Of a stretch of 64,000 nt of DNA, positions 21,281 to 32,469 are shown one piece after another (the first letter of the stretch is position 1; every line of letters starts with the position of its first letter). This DNA is from Riptortus pedestris. Its lineage: Eukaryota > Arthropoda > Insecta > Hemiptera > Alydidae. The notes beneath the pieces were generated by a model. It was given only the letters and a program-made list of their open reading frames with translations. It had not been told where the DNA came from and ran no database searches. A program made the translations under genes and the position numbers. The stretch covers positions 81,723,001 to 81,787,000 of the forward strand of contig CM032233.1 of NCBI GenBank assembly GCA_019009955.1, written 5' to 3'.

Positions 21281-22041
21281 TAGCGAGCCACCTTCCACAT
21301 TTATAGCTTATAAATAAAACTCCGACCATGTATCATTGAAATGATTAGTGTCAACTCAGTGTTATACTTTACACCCAGGTGTGTGGGGGGGGGTCGGCTT
21401 CTGATTGAAGACATTTATTGTTTAATATATATTTAATATTGGCAATAAGAGGATAAATGTGTGTGTGTAAAACTTATCACTAAAATTCACTTTATGCACA
21501 GGGGCAACCTCATATTTATATCTTAAATGCAAAATGATAGATTTAGTTGTTAAAATGAGATGGGGAATAATAAGAGGTTCAGCGATCAAGAAAAACCGAT
21601 AGTTTTAGATGTTTATTGTTATCAAACACTTACAACAATGTTTAATATTTATTCATGAGTTCTGGTTTTCTCAATAAGCTGCATTACCAGAAATGTATTA
21701 TGTAGTTCTTATACATTACGTTTTGGTTTCGTTTCAATTCGTTTTTGTGACATTTCGGGAGGAGCTGAATTTTTGCTTCCATTTGTTCTTTGAAAATGTA
21801 TCAAGGATGTCTATAATTAAATAAAGGTAGGAAGCCTGCATAATATTTTGGTAGAACCTATTTGCCGCATTTAACTTGTGAGAAAGAAAAATCATATGAA
21901 GACCCACCCAGCCATCAGATGGCCTTGCGAATAAGAAGGGTGTATGATGTCTGTTATGAATTGATGATGGGAAATCAGTTTTGATGGCCAAGCACCTACT
22001 CCAATAATTTCTATAGCCTAGCCTATTCTATGGTCTAGCTA

Positions 22042-23070
22042 TTAACCCTAGAATGGTAGTGATATTATTTCCCACTTATTGGTACTGATACGTAAATTTT
22101 ACGTGTGCAATTGGTAATTGGTGAAATTATTCAAAATTTGTTAAAGTTTGTGATTATTTTTTTGTTTTATTAAAACGTACACTTATCTTTAACTTATATC
22201 TACGTTAATATCTAATAATGTGCACGACATTCCTTTCAAGCGCTTTGTTCGAAACACGTTCCTGAGGTTGTGTGCTCCATTCATATCCATTCTTACCAAG
22301 CACAACCCGCCTTCTACATTTATTGTCACTGATCTGTCAATATTGTGTGGTTGAGAGGTTTTAGGTGTTTTTTTTTGCCTCTGTGTTTCTTCTCTTTCTT
22401 CAATTGCCTTGATGTTTTCTAAAATTTTCTCACTCCCATCGCTATCTAGCCCACTCTGTGTTGCAATCATTTTCGAAGGCCTAACCTCCTCATCACTTAA
22501 AGAATACTCCGAATCATCATCGCTGTCGTATCCATATCCATCTATTTCATAATTGTCATTTTCCCTATCTGACTCATCGGAGAGTTCTTTCAACAAATTT
22601 CTGATTTCTTCATCCATTGAATATTTTTACTCCATTTTTCCGAAACTATAAACAGATTATTTATATTCTTTCTATACATCTTTGTCTTTTTTATATTGAA
22701 AAAAAAAGTTAAAAACATTAAGAGAAAATGAATTAGAATATAAAAATAAATTAGAAGAAAATAAATTGAGAATAATATTAACTAAGTTATGACATAAAAA
22801 CCGGTTATTAGTAGCGATACGTAAATTTTACGTGCCAAAAAGTTGCGGTTAATAGTATTGATACGTAAATATTACGTGTCGTTTTTATTTAAAAAAATAG
22901 TATTGGATAAGTGGTAAGGTTCACTTAGCTGCACTTGGCGGAGGTGAAGGCCAACTGTCTGGAAGGCTCATAGCTGAAGGATGGGGGTGGTGGGGTCATT
23001 AACGGCCATTTGATAAAAGTTCAAACCAGATCATACGTAATTTTTACGTTCAATACCATTCTGGGGTTAA
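22042..23070 (-). mobile_element. piggyBac-like element 2 (internally deleted)
   Basis: TTAA at 22042-22045 and 23067-23070. TIRs are CCCTAGAATGGTAGTGATA on the left and CCCCAGAATGGTATTGAAC on the right read inward; the left one resembles the classic CCCTAGAA piggyBac end. Four palindrome-like motifs of the form ACGTAAATTTTACGT occur at 22090-22104, 22819-22833, 22863-22877 and 23035-23049. A short acidic frame reads on the minus strand. Confidence 0.88.
22189..22617 (-). CDS. Truncated piggyBac-type transposase, acidic N-terminal region
   Basis: 142-residue frame within element 2, with an ATG about 450 bp inside the right end. Residues 1-50 are highly acidic (MDEEIRNLLKELSDESDREN and DSDDDSEYSLSDEEV), the usual composition of piggyBac transposase N-termini. 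The remainder (about 50-142) has no recognised DDD motif or cysteine-rich domain and ends CTLLDINVDIS. It is far below the ~550-600 residues of complete transposases. The clean open frame may be chance survival, or a short protein of its own; nothing here shows expression. Confidence 0.6.
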   Translation of the reverse strand: MDEEIRNLLKELSDESDRENDNYEIDGYGYDSDDDSEYSLSDEEVRPSKMIATQSGLDSDGSEKILENIKAIEEREETQRQKKTPKTSQPHNIDRSVTINVEGGLCLVRMDMNGAHNLRNVFRTKRLKGMSCTLLDINVDIS

Positions 23071-23084
23071 AGATTTGGGGAAAT

Positions 23085-23580
23085 CGGTGGATGCAGGATT
23101 TATTAAAAAATTGGAAATGGGACATCTGCTTAATTAAAGATGCAACTATTTGACATACTTTCTAAGTCAGTACATTAAATCATGGGGAGTGTAGTGGGGG
23201 CCTATAGCTATGGGATGACTTTGCAAATAGGTAGTAGGTGGGAAGACGAAGGAAGGAGGCATTTTTGACAAAATGCACATATATTGCAATATGCATGGGA
23301 TGTGCAGAAAAATAAATTCCCTCCAAATAGGGTTACTATGTAGAGGAAATAAATAAATAAAAAAAGTGACTATAGAAAGTGGAAGTACTCGCAAATAGGG
23401 GGTAGTTTGAATAGCAAGGGGGGGGGCGACGCTGGAATTGAATTAAAAATCAAAAATGGGGTATCTGCTTAATTATGGAAGCACTTATTTGACTTCCAGA
23501 GCAAGTACGTAAATCATATGAAGAATAGTAAGGAGCTATAGTTGTAGGACGGGCTTGCAAGGGTAGGAGGAGGTGGGTGC
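23085..23580. repeat. Diverged tandem duplication, ~364-bp spacing
   Basis: Segments 23085-23235 and 23449-23580 share TATCTGCTTAATTA-type, TATTTGAC, ACTTT/TTCC...AAGTA, AAATCAT, TATAG and GCTTGCAA/TTTGCAA landmarks in the same order. Divergence is substantial. Confidence 0.5.
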
Positions 23581-24319
23581 AGGGTTGTTTGGGGATAGTA
23601 CTGGAAGGGGCTTCCCATTACCCCGCCAACTTTGCTCCCAGTTCCCTTTCTCTTCCTTCTTCTCGAATTAGAAGTACCTGACCGCACTTTTATAGCTCCC
23701 TTTTCCACCCTCCCCCACCTAGCCACCCTTTTTTGACTTTCCTACCCAACCTATAATCCCGAAGGCAGTGTCTATTGTATGACTTAGTTCCTGAAGAAGA
23801 TTTATACCTGACCAGCATGAGCTATTATTCCCTGTTGATATTTCTTATTTCTAGTTCGCCTAGATTCAGTACAAAATTTCTTAGTATATAAAATCCCATT
23901 TCCTCATGTCCCTAAATAAAACTTATTAGTAGTACTAAAATGATATTTTCCTATTTATTGAATAATTTTGAAGCAATAACGGTCATGCCTTTTCATTTTC
24001 TTTTAATAAATTAGATATTCTATTTTTTTCTTTCATCTACTTCACGTCTTTTCTTTGGGTGTGTGAGCTTTTGTAATTTTCTGAATATTAATTATTTCGG
24101 TTGAGAAACTTTTGTCCGGAAGTACCTCTACCCCCCTCCCCACTCCCACACTCAAAAACATGTTTTTAACAGACCCTGCTGCCATCATCAAGGTTGAATA
24201 TAACAATCTACGTAATGATTACACTCATTTAAACATTATAGAGATAAACATTAGATGCTCATACCTAACTGTATACAATTAATAGTTGTTCCATGAAACG
24301 ACGGAATATTTAAACATAT

Positions 24320-24882
24320 TATGTTAGAACGGGGTATTCTGAAAACTCGAAATATCGCCCTTACTATAAGTCGAACCGAAAAATTATACAAATGCAATCT
24401 TCACGTATATAAAAAATTTCCCCTAAATGCTGTTATAAACATTTATTCTGAGTCTTGAATATTTACAGAGATATTTATATTTTTTAAACACCCACTCCTA
24501 CTCATTTCATATCAACAATAAGATGTTATATCATGAGCTAATTTGTTTGATCCTAAAATACCAAATATAGTTTTCATTGATCTTTTATTACGAGTGATAC
24601 ATGCAAATACGTCATCAATTAAGATTTTGTGGTCTAGACTGGAAAATGTTTATATTTTCAATACCATGCTCGATATTTAAGTGTTTCAATTAGCGCTAAA
24701 GATCATATTAAGTAGTGGCTGAAATCGGACTAGAAATGAGGGGGGTTAGAGGGGAGGATTCAGAATTTCAAATATTTCAGTTATTATGATTCGGATCGAA
24801 AAATGTTTTCGTATCTCAAATATAAAGTGAGTTTTTTGTACTTTACTTTCAGCCTTAAATATACCCCCACTTCTACTCATTA
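24320..24882 (+). mobile_element. HINE-like fragments, two overlapping right-half copies
   Basis: 24320-24650 has TCGAAATATCGCCCTTACTA, CACTCCTACTCATTTC and ATACATGCAAATACG. 24640-24882 restarts upstream in the element (ACCATGCTCGATATTTAAG, GGGGGGTTAGAGGGGAGGA) and ends at CTTCTACTCATTAG. Both lack termini. Confidence 0.6.
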
Positions 24883-24885
24883 GAT

Positions 24886-24950
24886 TTTAGCAGATTTCTC
24901 TTAAGAGAAATCCCCCTATTGAGGTCGTACTCTTGACGCGATTACCATTA
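24886..24950 (+). mobile_element. HINE-like 5'-end fragment
   Basis: TTTTAGCAGATTTCTCTTAAG with a retained palindrome arm, then GAGGTCGTACTCTTGACGCG. It abuts the previous fragment. Confidence 0.7.
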
Positions 24951-25444
24951 AGGCTTTTTGTAATTTATAGAATATATATAAAATATTTGAATTCTGTGGT
25001 GTTTTTATTGAGGGACTGTTCTCACGAAAATACCGCTCTCACGAAAATACCTTCAAACAAAATAGAATAATCGAGTGACCATGAGAGCATTAAGTTGGAA
25101 AGAAAAGTCAAAGAAGGGGGCAGCTGAGGAAGGGAGAAGAAGGGAGCTAGTTATAAAACTGAGATCAGGTTCCTCTCTATACGAATATTCTCACTCTTAG
25201 GTGCCTTATTATTTTTTTAGAAAAGAGTTATTTATTATAGAAAGCTAATACTTTGGAGCATCATATCATAGACATTCTATATCCCAAATCCAATATAACA
25301 AATCTTTACATTCCATGTGTTAAGGGACAATATGGGTAATATAAAAAAGTCCCTCACAAAGGGGCTTCGTAAGCGGATTATCCACTGTCTGCTATGACAC
25401 TCTAGTGAACTCATCTCACCAGAAATTCTCTAGTTCTAAATAAA

Positions 25445-25797
25445 ACAGCCCGTCACGCAGGGGCTGCGTTAACTAAGCAGATATCCCACGTGTCTCATGT
25501 ATTTGCATATATCTCGAAACGTAAATGTTCAGACCATTATTTCAGATGTGTGAGAACATTATTTGGTATTTGTGTTTCAAATAAAGTACTTCATAATATA
25601 ACAGCGTATTGTTAATACGACATGAGTAGGAGTGGGGGTTTACTGAAGGCTGAAAACTAAAAAATGTAAATATCTCCGTTTATACTAAAGATTAAAAGAA
25701 TAAATGTATATAGTACATTTTATTCACAAAAAAATTGGTCCTTCATATTTTCGATCCGACGTATTATAACTCTGACCCCCCCCCCTTCAGAATAATA

Positions 25798-25800
<3 letters not shown>
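25445..25800 (-). mobile_element. HINE-like element, 3' half
   Basis: Left hairpin CACGCAGGGGCTGCGT and AGCAGATATCCCACGTG, then the longer-subtype body (GAGTAGGAGTGGGGG). It breaks at the C run near 25780 and joins a (TA)n tract (25798-25876). An additional degenerate 3' end lies at about 25346-25385 (AGTCCCTCACAAAGGGGC). Confidence 0.7.
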
Positions 25801-25876
<76 letters not shown>

Positions 25877-25883
<7 letters not shown>

Positions 25884-26965
25884 GTAACCTCTGTCTGTAC
25901 ATTGATTTTTTTCGCGAAATTTCACGATAACTTTTCGTTTCACATGTCATAGACACCATATCTGCATTTTGTTTCTTTCGTGTATGTTTGTTTGTTTGTT
26001 TGTTTGTTTGTTTGTTACCTTTTCACGCATAAACGGCTGAACCGAATTTTATGGAACTTGGTATGTATATTACTACTAACCCAACTTAGACTTTAGGCTA
26101 TATTAATTTTCTCTGTGACGAACAAGAGTGGGGGTTATAAGGGAAGCCTGAAATTAAAAATAGCGATATTTCGTTTTCTATTGGTTTTTCGGTGAATATG
26201 CACATAACAAAAGTTGTTTATTTTGTTATTTAGAGTAACTTTTGTTATATACACTTTTGTCGTATACCGAAATTTAAATGCGTTATACGCTAAATATTAT
26301 AGCGGGAGTCAACAATATTATTTGCCAAAAAAGACTCAACCGAACTAAATAAAACTCGGTATGTATATTAGCAGTGAGGCCTTCATTATAATAAGCCATA
26401 CCAACATTTCTATGGACGGGCAGGAGTGGGGGTTATAAGGGAAGCCTGAAATTAAAAATAGCGATATTTCGTTTCCTATTGGTTTTTCCGTAAATATAAA
26501 CATAACAAAAGTTGTTTATTTTGTTATTTGGAGTAACTTCTGTTATATGCTTTTTTGTCGTATACCTAAGTATAAATGAGTTATACGTTAAAACTTTAGC
26601 GGGCACTAACAGCTGAACCGAACTTAACAAAACTCGGTATGTCAATTTGCATTAATTCTTCCATGATTATAAATTATATTAAAATTTTTAGATTCGAACG
26701 GGAGGGGGGTTAAAAGGGAGGCCTGAAATACAAATTCACCATATTTACATGTATAAGAGACGGGAAATATAAAAATATCGAAGACTGTGAAGCCTTATCG
26801 AACAAATAATTCTATTATTAGCAAATCCACGGCAAAGATGGGTATCAATCCTAAACACTGGGACGGGTAAATGTCAAAATATTGTGCAATGTAAAGCCTG
26901 CTAAAAAATACGATCACCATTCAGCCTCAAATGAATTCCCAGGCGAAGCCGGGTATCTGAGCTAG
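25877..26965 (+). mobile_element. Non-autonomous Helitron, copy 1
   Basis: 5' AAAATTGTAACCTCTGTCTG; 3' hairpin CCCAGGCGAAGCCGGG, then TATCTGAGCTAG, i.e. a GC-rich hairpin followed after about 8 nt by CTAG (CTRR) and a host T. This is the canonical Helitron 3' end. Internally it contains about three tandem ~290-bp units, each with GGGGGTTATAAGGGAAGCC and an ACAAAAGTTGTTTATTTTG stem. It sits in a TA tract. No Rep/helicase frame is present. Confidence 0.8.
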
Positions 26966-26976
26966 TATATATATAT

Positions 26977-27240
26977 ATTCGTTTGTTACAGCTCTTGCGG
27001 TGGCAATTCTAATTTAATGGCAACCAAACTCAATATATAAGCGTTTCATACAAAACTAGAGGTCGAGTTAGTTAATGGTTTAAATCGAAAAATTATGAAG
27101 GGGGGGGGGGGGTCAGAGTTATAATACGTCAGATCGAAAACTATATATCATATATTAAATATATAAGATATATATATATATATCATAAAACGTCTTATTC
27201 TAAGCTTAAATACAAAATATTGTTTAACGGGTGTTGATTT
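26977..27240 (+). mobile_element. HINE-like fragment
   Basis: Resumes right after the Helitron and TA run: CGTTTGTTACAGCTCTTGCG, AAACTCAATATATAAGCG, a poly-G run, then ATACGTCAGATCGAAAAC. Confidence 0.6.
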
Positions 27241-27801
27241 TGTCGGGATTATGTGAATGCTAGTTATATGCTAGAGGACTGTATAATGGGGACAGAGTGG
27301 TAAAATAAATAAGTCTATGGAAATAATACTAAACGCTGCGTATATTAATTGAAATGACAGTCTTGTATGACGACTTCTGGTATTGAAAATGTTAAGTTAT
27401 TGTATCTGGTGGCTCCTGTTCGATTAAAATGTTGGTTTTCTTTACCGCATTGAAGAGTTGCTAGTTTATTTCTTCCTCTGGTGGTTTTCTCTCCATCCTT
27501 GCCTTCTCCCCTACCACCTGCCCAGACCTGAAGGCTCATTAATGAGCCAAGTTGGTGGCTCATGTTAACTCCAAAAAAAACAAAGTACTTTAATTGTCAA
27601 TAAGTGTGCACGTATATATAAAACTATAGCCTGACTGCTTAGGTCCTTTGACAACTTGTTCTGAACTGCATCTGGTCAGTGTCCCTCCAGCCTTAGCTAC
27701 TGGCGTTTCCCAAGGGGTGGCCCAGAGATGGTAGTACTATAGGAAGCGTCTTGACATGGTAGAGATGTGCTTGGAGAAATTGGGGTTTATAATGTTTTTC
27801 T

Positions 27802-28668
27802 TTAACCTTTGAACAACAAGGCTGTGACCCAGGACAAATTTGACAAGTAGGTGTCATACATGACACCCATCTACCATATGGATATTTTCCATTTTATTCT
27901 GCTCACAATCACCCTTCTTGTCTCAAAATAACATTTAAAAAAATTACGAAGAATAGTGTGTTAGTATGTTTGTGAGTACCCCTCGTTACCAATGAGAGTT
28001 TAAAATGAAATATTAAATACAAATATATTTATAGTATAATAATATATTATGTAATATTTATTTTATAATAACATACTATGTAATACCTTTACTTACGAAA
28101 TAAATAAGTAAAGAAGCATTTATTAGTAGCATATTATTATTGTACAAAAATAAACCTAAGTATAAAAAATTATATACAAATATTAACCTACACAGTAAAA
28201 AAAAAAATCAAAGGACACTCATTTATAAGGAAAATAATGCAAAAAAAACATGAAAATATTCACTCGACGATTCGTTATTGCCAAAACTTTCAGGGAAACC
28301 ATAATATACTATGCATTCCCCGCAAATACTTCTTTGGAATTTACAGCAAAGACGGTTACCTCTTCTATTTATTTTACTACTTATAAATCGCTATCACTTT
28401 CTTCCATTTGTCTTAAAAGTTCATTTCTAATCTCATCTTCAGTGTTAAATAACGAATTCATTGTCATAGAAAGTAAAAAAATGGAAGTTAAACAATAAGG
28501 CTGTGTCAAATACAACACCTACCGGCACAAACACTCCGAAAAGCTACGAAAAATTGTGGAGGACAGAGCGTGCAATTACCTTAACCTGTAGTTGACTACT
28601 GAATAGGAGGAATAGTTTATTACGGCATAGGTGTCACGTATGACACAGCCTTGTCATGCAGAGATTAA
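27802..28668 (-). mobile_element. piggyBac-like element 3 (internally deleted)
   Basis: TTAA at 27802-27805 and 28665-28668. Imperfect inverted ends share ACAAGGCTGTG (left CCTTTGAACAACAAGGCTGTG in pieces; right, read inward, TCTCTGCATGACAAGGCTG). Subterminal near-palindromes are GGTGTCATACATGACACC at 27850-27867 and GGTGTCACGTATGACAC at 28630-28646. A minus-strand N-terminal transposase stub is present. The end sequences differ from the other two TTAA elements, so it is a separate lineage. Confidence 0.75.
28381..28467 (-). pseudogene. piggyBac transposase N-terminal stub with cysteine-patch remnant downstream
   Basis: Minus-strand ATG at 28467 gives MTMNSLFNTEDEIRNELLRQ then MEESDSDL and a stop at 28381: an acidic start typical of piggyBac transposases. 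Just downstream on the same strand, in another frame (about 28260-28365), RGNRLCCKFQRSICGEC is readable. It could be a decayed C-terminal cysteine cluster joined after loss of the catalytic core. The second part is tentative. Confidence 0.55.
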
Positions 28669-28753
28669 TGTTTCATTGAACATGGAACAACGGGCCTTCG
28701 TAATGTGAAATACAAGCAAATGCGAAGTGCAATAATGTCAATTAAGATTTTTG

Positions 28754-28857
28754 AAGTCAAAACTTCTTTAGGCACGTTGTGCACCTAGTAAGGAAGCATT
28801 TGCGGGAGAGGAAAAAAAGTATGAAATCGCGACACCGCCACCGCCACCGCTAGTACT
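28754..28857 (+). repeat. Near-identical ~104-bp direct repeat, unit 1
   Basis: AAGTCAAAACTTCTTTAGGC through GACACCGCCACCGCCACCGC to TAGTACT. Almost identical to 28923-29025. The first ~20 bp also have an inverted counterpart near 29640-29662. Confidence 0.9.
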
Positions 28858-28922
28858 AAGGTTTAGAAATCAAATCATATGGTATTTTATAACCTAATCA
28901 TTTGATAGTTTATTTACAATTT

Positions 28923-29025
28923 AAGTGAAAACTTCTTTAGGCACGTTGTGCACCCCGTAAGGAAGCATTTGCGGGAGAGGAAAAAAGTATGAAATCGCGA
29001 CACCGCCACCGCCACCGCTAGTACT
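28923..29025 (+). repeat. Near-identical ~103-bp direct repeat, unit 2
   Basis: AAGTGAAAACTTCTTTAGGC through CACCGCTAGTACT. It differs from unit 1 by only a few bases. The run of CCACCG triplets is notably GC-rich for the region. Confidence 0.9.
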
Positions 29026-29639
29026 CAACTCAAAGCTAAAGGAGCTTCTTTTCTTCATAACTCCTGAACCAAATTAGCTAGAGTTTTCGTTTGCATACCA
29101 TTTTAAAGAGGACAAAACCAGCATCATTTCGTTCACAGATACTATATATCTACCATTTTTACTTTCATAGATATTTTAATCCGAAGTTTAAATAAATTCG
29201 AATATTTAAATAAATAAATTCGAATATTTAAATAAATTCCGATATTTAAATAAATTCGAATCAAAACTGTTTGTATCCTACTTTAGCTACCATATACCGA
29301 TTGTATCAGTTTTAGAAATTGGTGATGATGCTGGCAGTGATGATGGTGCAAGTGTTGTTGAAATTATGGATAGAAATTGATTTTTCTGAGTGTACATAAC
29401 TTATTTTTGTAAAGCATTTGTAATAATTCTGAAATGTAATTTTTTTCTTTTATGTAAAATAACTGAAATAATTATGTATAGTATTTTATATTGATAAATA
29501 AAACGATTCGTGGTACATTATTTTTTTTTCATGTAAAATAGAACATAACTGTTACTTATTGATAAATAACTAAAAATATTTTTAAAATAAGACTTCGTAA
29601 AAAAAATTTCTCAGCAATGCCAAAATTGAGCGATCAAAG

Positions 29640-29683
29640 CTAAAGGAGTTTTCACTTCTACCGGCAGTCCCCTGACTGCTTTT
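29640..29683 (-). repeat. Inverted partner of the 28754/28923 repeat start
   Basis: Read on the minus strand: GAAGTGAAAACTCCTTTAGC, matching the GAAGTGAAAACTTCTTTAGG start of the direct repeats. It suggests a 0.75-0.9-kb non-autonomous DNA element spanning about 28754-29663, but the boundaries are not established. Confidence 0.45.
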
Positions 29684-29704
29684 TTTTTTTGGGGGGGGGG
29701 GGGG

Positions 29705-30172
29705 TTTCTTCAAAAATATTTATTTCATCAATACCGTAAACAAAATTTATCTTTTCCATTAAACACTAAAGATCACATTATTTAATGACTGAAATCGGAC
29801 GAGTATAAGAGGGAGGGAGGAATTAGAAAATTCCAAATATTGGCGTTGTTGCGTTAGATTGAACAATGCTATTTAACCAATCTTTGGATTTAGGATTAGG
29901 ATTAATATGGTTTGGGCAATCAACATCTAGGTCATTATGCCCTTAACCAATCTTGTTAAACTACTGGTGCTATATAATTGTTGTTCTACACATTTTCTCA
30001 AATATAAAGCGAGTTATTCGTACTTTCTTGTTTTCAGCCTTCACTACTACTCCACTACTACTCATCGGATTTATACTTAGAATTATAAAGTATATGGTGA
30101 GATAGCATTACTAGTGTGTCATTGCAGCTCGTGAGAAACCTGCTTATGTTATGCACTCCCTGCTAGAAATAG
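29705..30172 (+). mobile_element. HINE-like element, 5'-truncated
   Basis: Right-half body (CTAAAGATCACATTATTTAA, ACTACTCATCGG) and a degenerate 3' end GTGAGAAACCTGCTTATGTT with GCACTCCCTGC. The solo LTR lies only 12 bp further on. Confidence 0.6.
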
Positions 30173-30184
30173 TTTACTATATAT

Positions 30185-30766
30185 TGTTGCGAAAACTACG
30201 TACATGAAAAATTAACCAGAGTTAATCAAATATGTAAGAAGTACAAAGTAGATGAAAGAAGCGGACCGATGGAAGGACCATTGGCATCGGAAAGTGTCTC
30301 AACTACGCCGTCTAGACCATTCTAGGCATCCTCTTTGATGTTTCTACCCATCTATAACAGTGGTACACCTCGCCCAACAGTTAGTTGGTTCTCAGCTCTC
30401 TTCAAGTGAATAACAGAGCGTTCAGTGCAGCTTTAGTGAACAATGCGTTGGTAACTATTAGTTGCAGTGGGGTAAAGTGTTTTATGTGAAGAACAGTGTA
30501 GTGCCGTGTTCTTTGTTAAGATCAATGCAGTGCCGTGTTTTTGTGAACTTCAGTGATCGGGAGTTATTGGACTGTGAAATAAGAAGAACTGTGAAGTTAT
30601 CAGTGTACTCACAGTATAGCAGTAGTTAAGAATAATTAACCAAGTGTGTAGTGCATTGATAAATAAATTATGCAGTGATAACAACTGATAAAGCTTTTGT
30701 GCTTAATTTTGCAATCCAAAAGAACTCTAATAAACAACCTTTATTATTTTTGTAATAATCGTGACA
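30185..30766 (+). mobile_element. Solo LTR, copy 1
   Basis: 582 bp beginning TGTTGCGAAAACTACG and ending AATCGTGACA, with ATAT on both sides (30181-30184 and 30767-30770) as a 4-bp target duplication. AATAAA and TAATAAA near 30659-30730 can serve as poly(A) signals. No internal coding region, primer-binding site or second LTR is adjacent. Same family as 48769-49377. A 4-bp duplication fits Ty3/gypsy-type elements, but the superfamily cannot be proved from the LTR alone. Confidence 0.85.
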
Positions 30767-31109
30767 ATATTTAGTCATAATAACTCAGTTTTGGATGAAG
30801 TGTGATTATCTTTAACCGCAGAATCAAACTGCATTAAAAAATACTCTTTCAGTTTCGATAGGAGTAACGTTAGAAGAGAGAATTGCCTGGCGCCTGGCCG
30901 TCCCGTAGCCCGACAAGTATTTTTGGCCGTGCGCCCAATTTCCAAGTTGTTGCAAGCTGTTCAATCTGTGCTCGAAGACCATGAGGTCAGAAGCAATCTT
31001 TCCCCATACGCTAAAAAGAGCGGGGAATACCTTCTACAAAACTCATAAGAATCAATTGAAGTTACGATGAACGAATTCCAAGAGGAGAATATATATTTGT
31101 CTGTAAATA

Positions 31110-31157
<48 letters not shown>

Positions 31158-31160
31158 TAT

Positions 31161-32139
31161 AAAATTGTAACCTCTGTCTGTACATTGATTTTTTTCGCGA
31201 AATTTCACGATAACTTTTCTTTTCACATTTCATAGACACCATAACTGCATTTTGTTTCTTTAGTGTCTGTTTGTTTGTTACCTTTTCACGCATAAACGGC
31301 TGAACCGAATTTTATGAAACTTGGTATGTATATTACTACTGACCCAAGATAGACTTTAGGCTATGCTAATATTCTCTGAAGACGAACAGGAGTGGGGGTT
31401 ATAAGAGAGGGCTGAAATTAAAAATAGAAATATTTCGTTTCCTAATGCATTTTCGGCAAATACACAATAACAAAAGTTGTTTATTTTGTTATTTAGAGAA
31501 ACTTTTGTTATATACACTATCGTCTTATACCGAAGTATAAAGGCGTTATACGCTAAAAATTATAGCGGGAGTCAACAATTTTATTTGGCACAAAAGACTC
31601 AACCGAACTAAATAAAACACTCGGTATGTGTATTAGCACTAACGCTTTCCTTATAATAAGCCATACTAACATTTCTAGGGACGGGCAGGAGTGGGGGTTA
31701 TAAGGGAGGCCTGAAATTAAAATAGTGATATTTCGTTTCCTATTGGGGTTTCGGCAAATATGCACATAACAAAAGTTGTTTATTTTGTTATTTAGAGTTT
31801 TAGTTTTGCTCAACAGTTCTTTTCAATATGAACTACCAGGTACCTCACCTGGAAAAATTAATTCAAATTATAGTATACTATTATTATATTTTGTCCTTAA
31901 TAATTTAAATCTATGCATAATGCACAGGAAACGGGAAAATATGACAATATGGAGGAAAGTAAGGTCTTACATAAAAAATTAATTTTGATATTAACAAATT
32001 CACAGAAACGACGGGTATTAACCCTAAACACTGAGAAGGGTAAATGTCAAAATATTGTACAAAGTAAAGCCTTGCCAAAAAAATACCATCACCATCCACC
32101 CTCAAATGAATTCCCTGGCGAAGCCGGGTATCTGAGCTA

Positions 32140-32140
<1 letters not shown>
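31161..32140 (+). mobile_element. Non-autonomous Helitron, copy 2
   Basis: AAAATTGTAACCTCTGTCTG start; end CCCTGGCGAAGCCGGG then TATCTGAGCTAG at 32140. About two internal ~300-bp units. It is placed between TA tracts, and HINE-like sequence resumes at 32191 (AATTTTGAGCGGACCTC). Confidence 0.8.
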
Positions 32141-32190
<50 letters not shown>

Positions 32191-32194
<4 letters not shown>

Positions 32195-32235
32195 TAGAAT
32201 TTTGAGCGGACCTCATTTTCGTCATATAGGCAGGT
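32191..32235 (-). mobile_element. HINE-like fragment after nested Helitron
   Basis: AGAATTTTGAGCGGACCTC and TTTTCGTCAT, the block that normally follows the (TA)n tract in reverse orientation. Confidence 0.6.
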
Positions 32236-32469
32236 AGGGATCAGTCTTTCATGTACCTTACAAAAGAACTACGCAGACTAAAATTAATCAGAAGAACCCA
32301 ACGTCACCTGCGCTACTGAGAAGAGAATGTTTACCTGTAATTGATAATTCAAAATCTCACAAAGTCTCCTGCAGTTGGCTCACAAATATATAATTCTATG
32401 GAAATATTCCGAGCCGTTTTTATGTGTTATACAAGGGAAAAGGTGAAAAGGCAGACCTCGAATCATGTA

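Noticed and set aside
29687..29704. Poly-G run as a G-quadruplex or promoter feature
   Set aside because: Homopolymer G/C runs occur at equivalent positions in many HINE-like copies and reflect the element's own C/G-rich segment.
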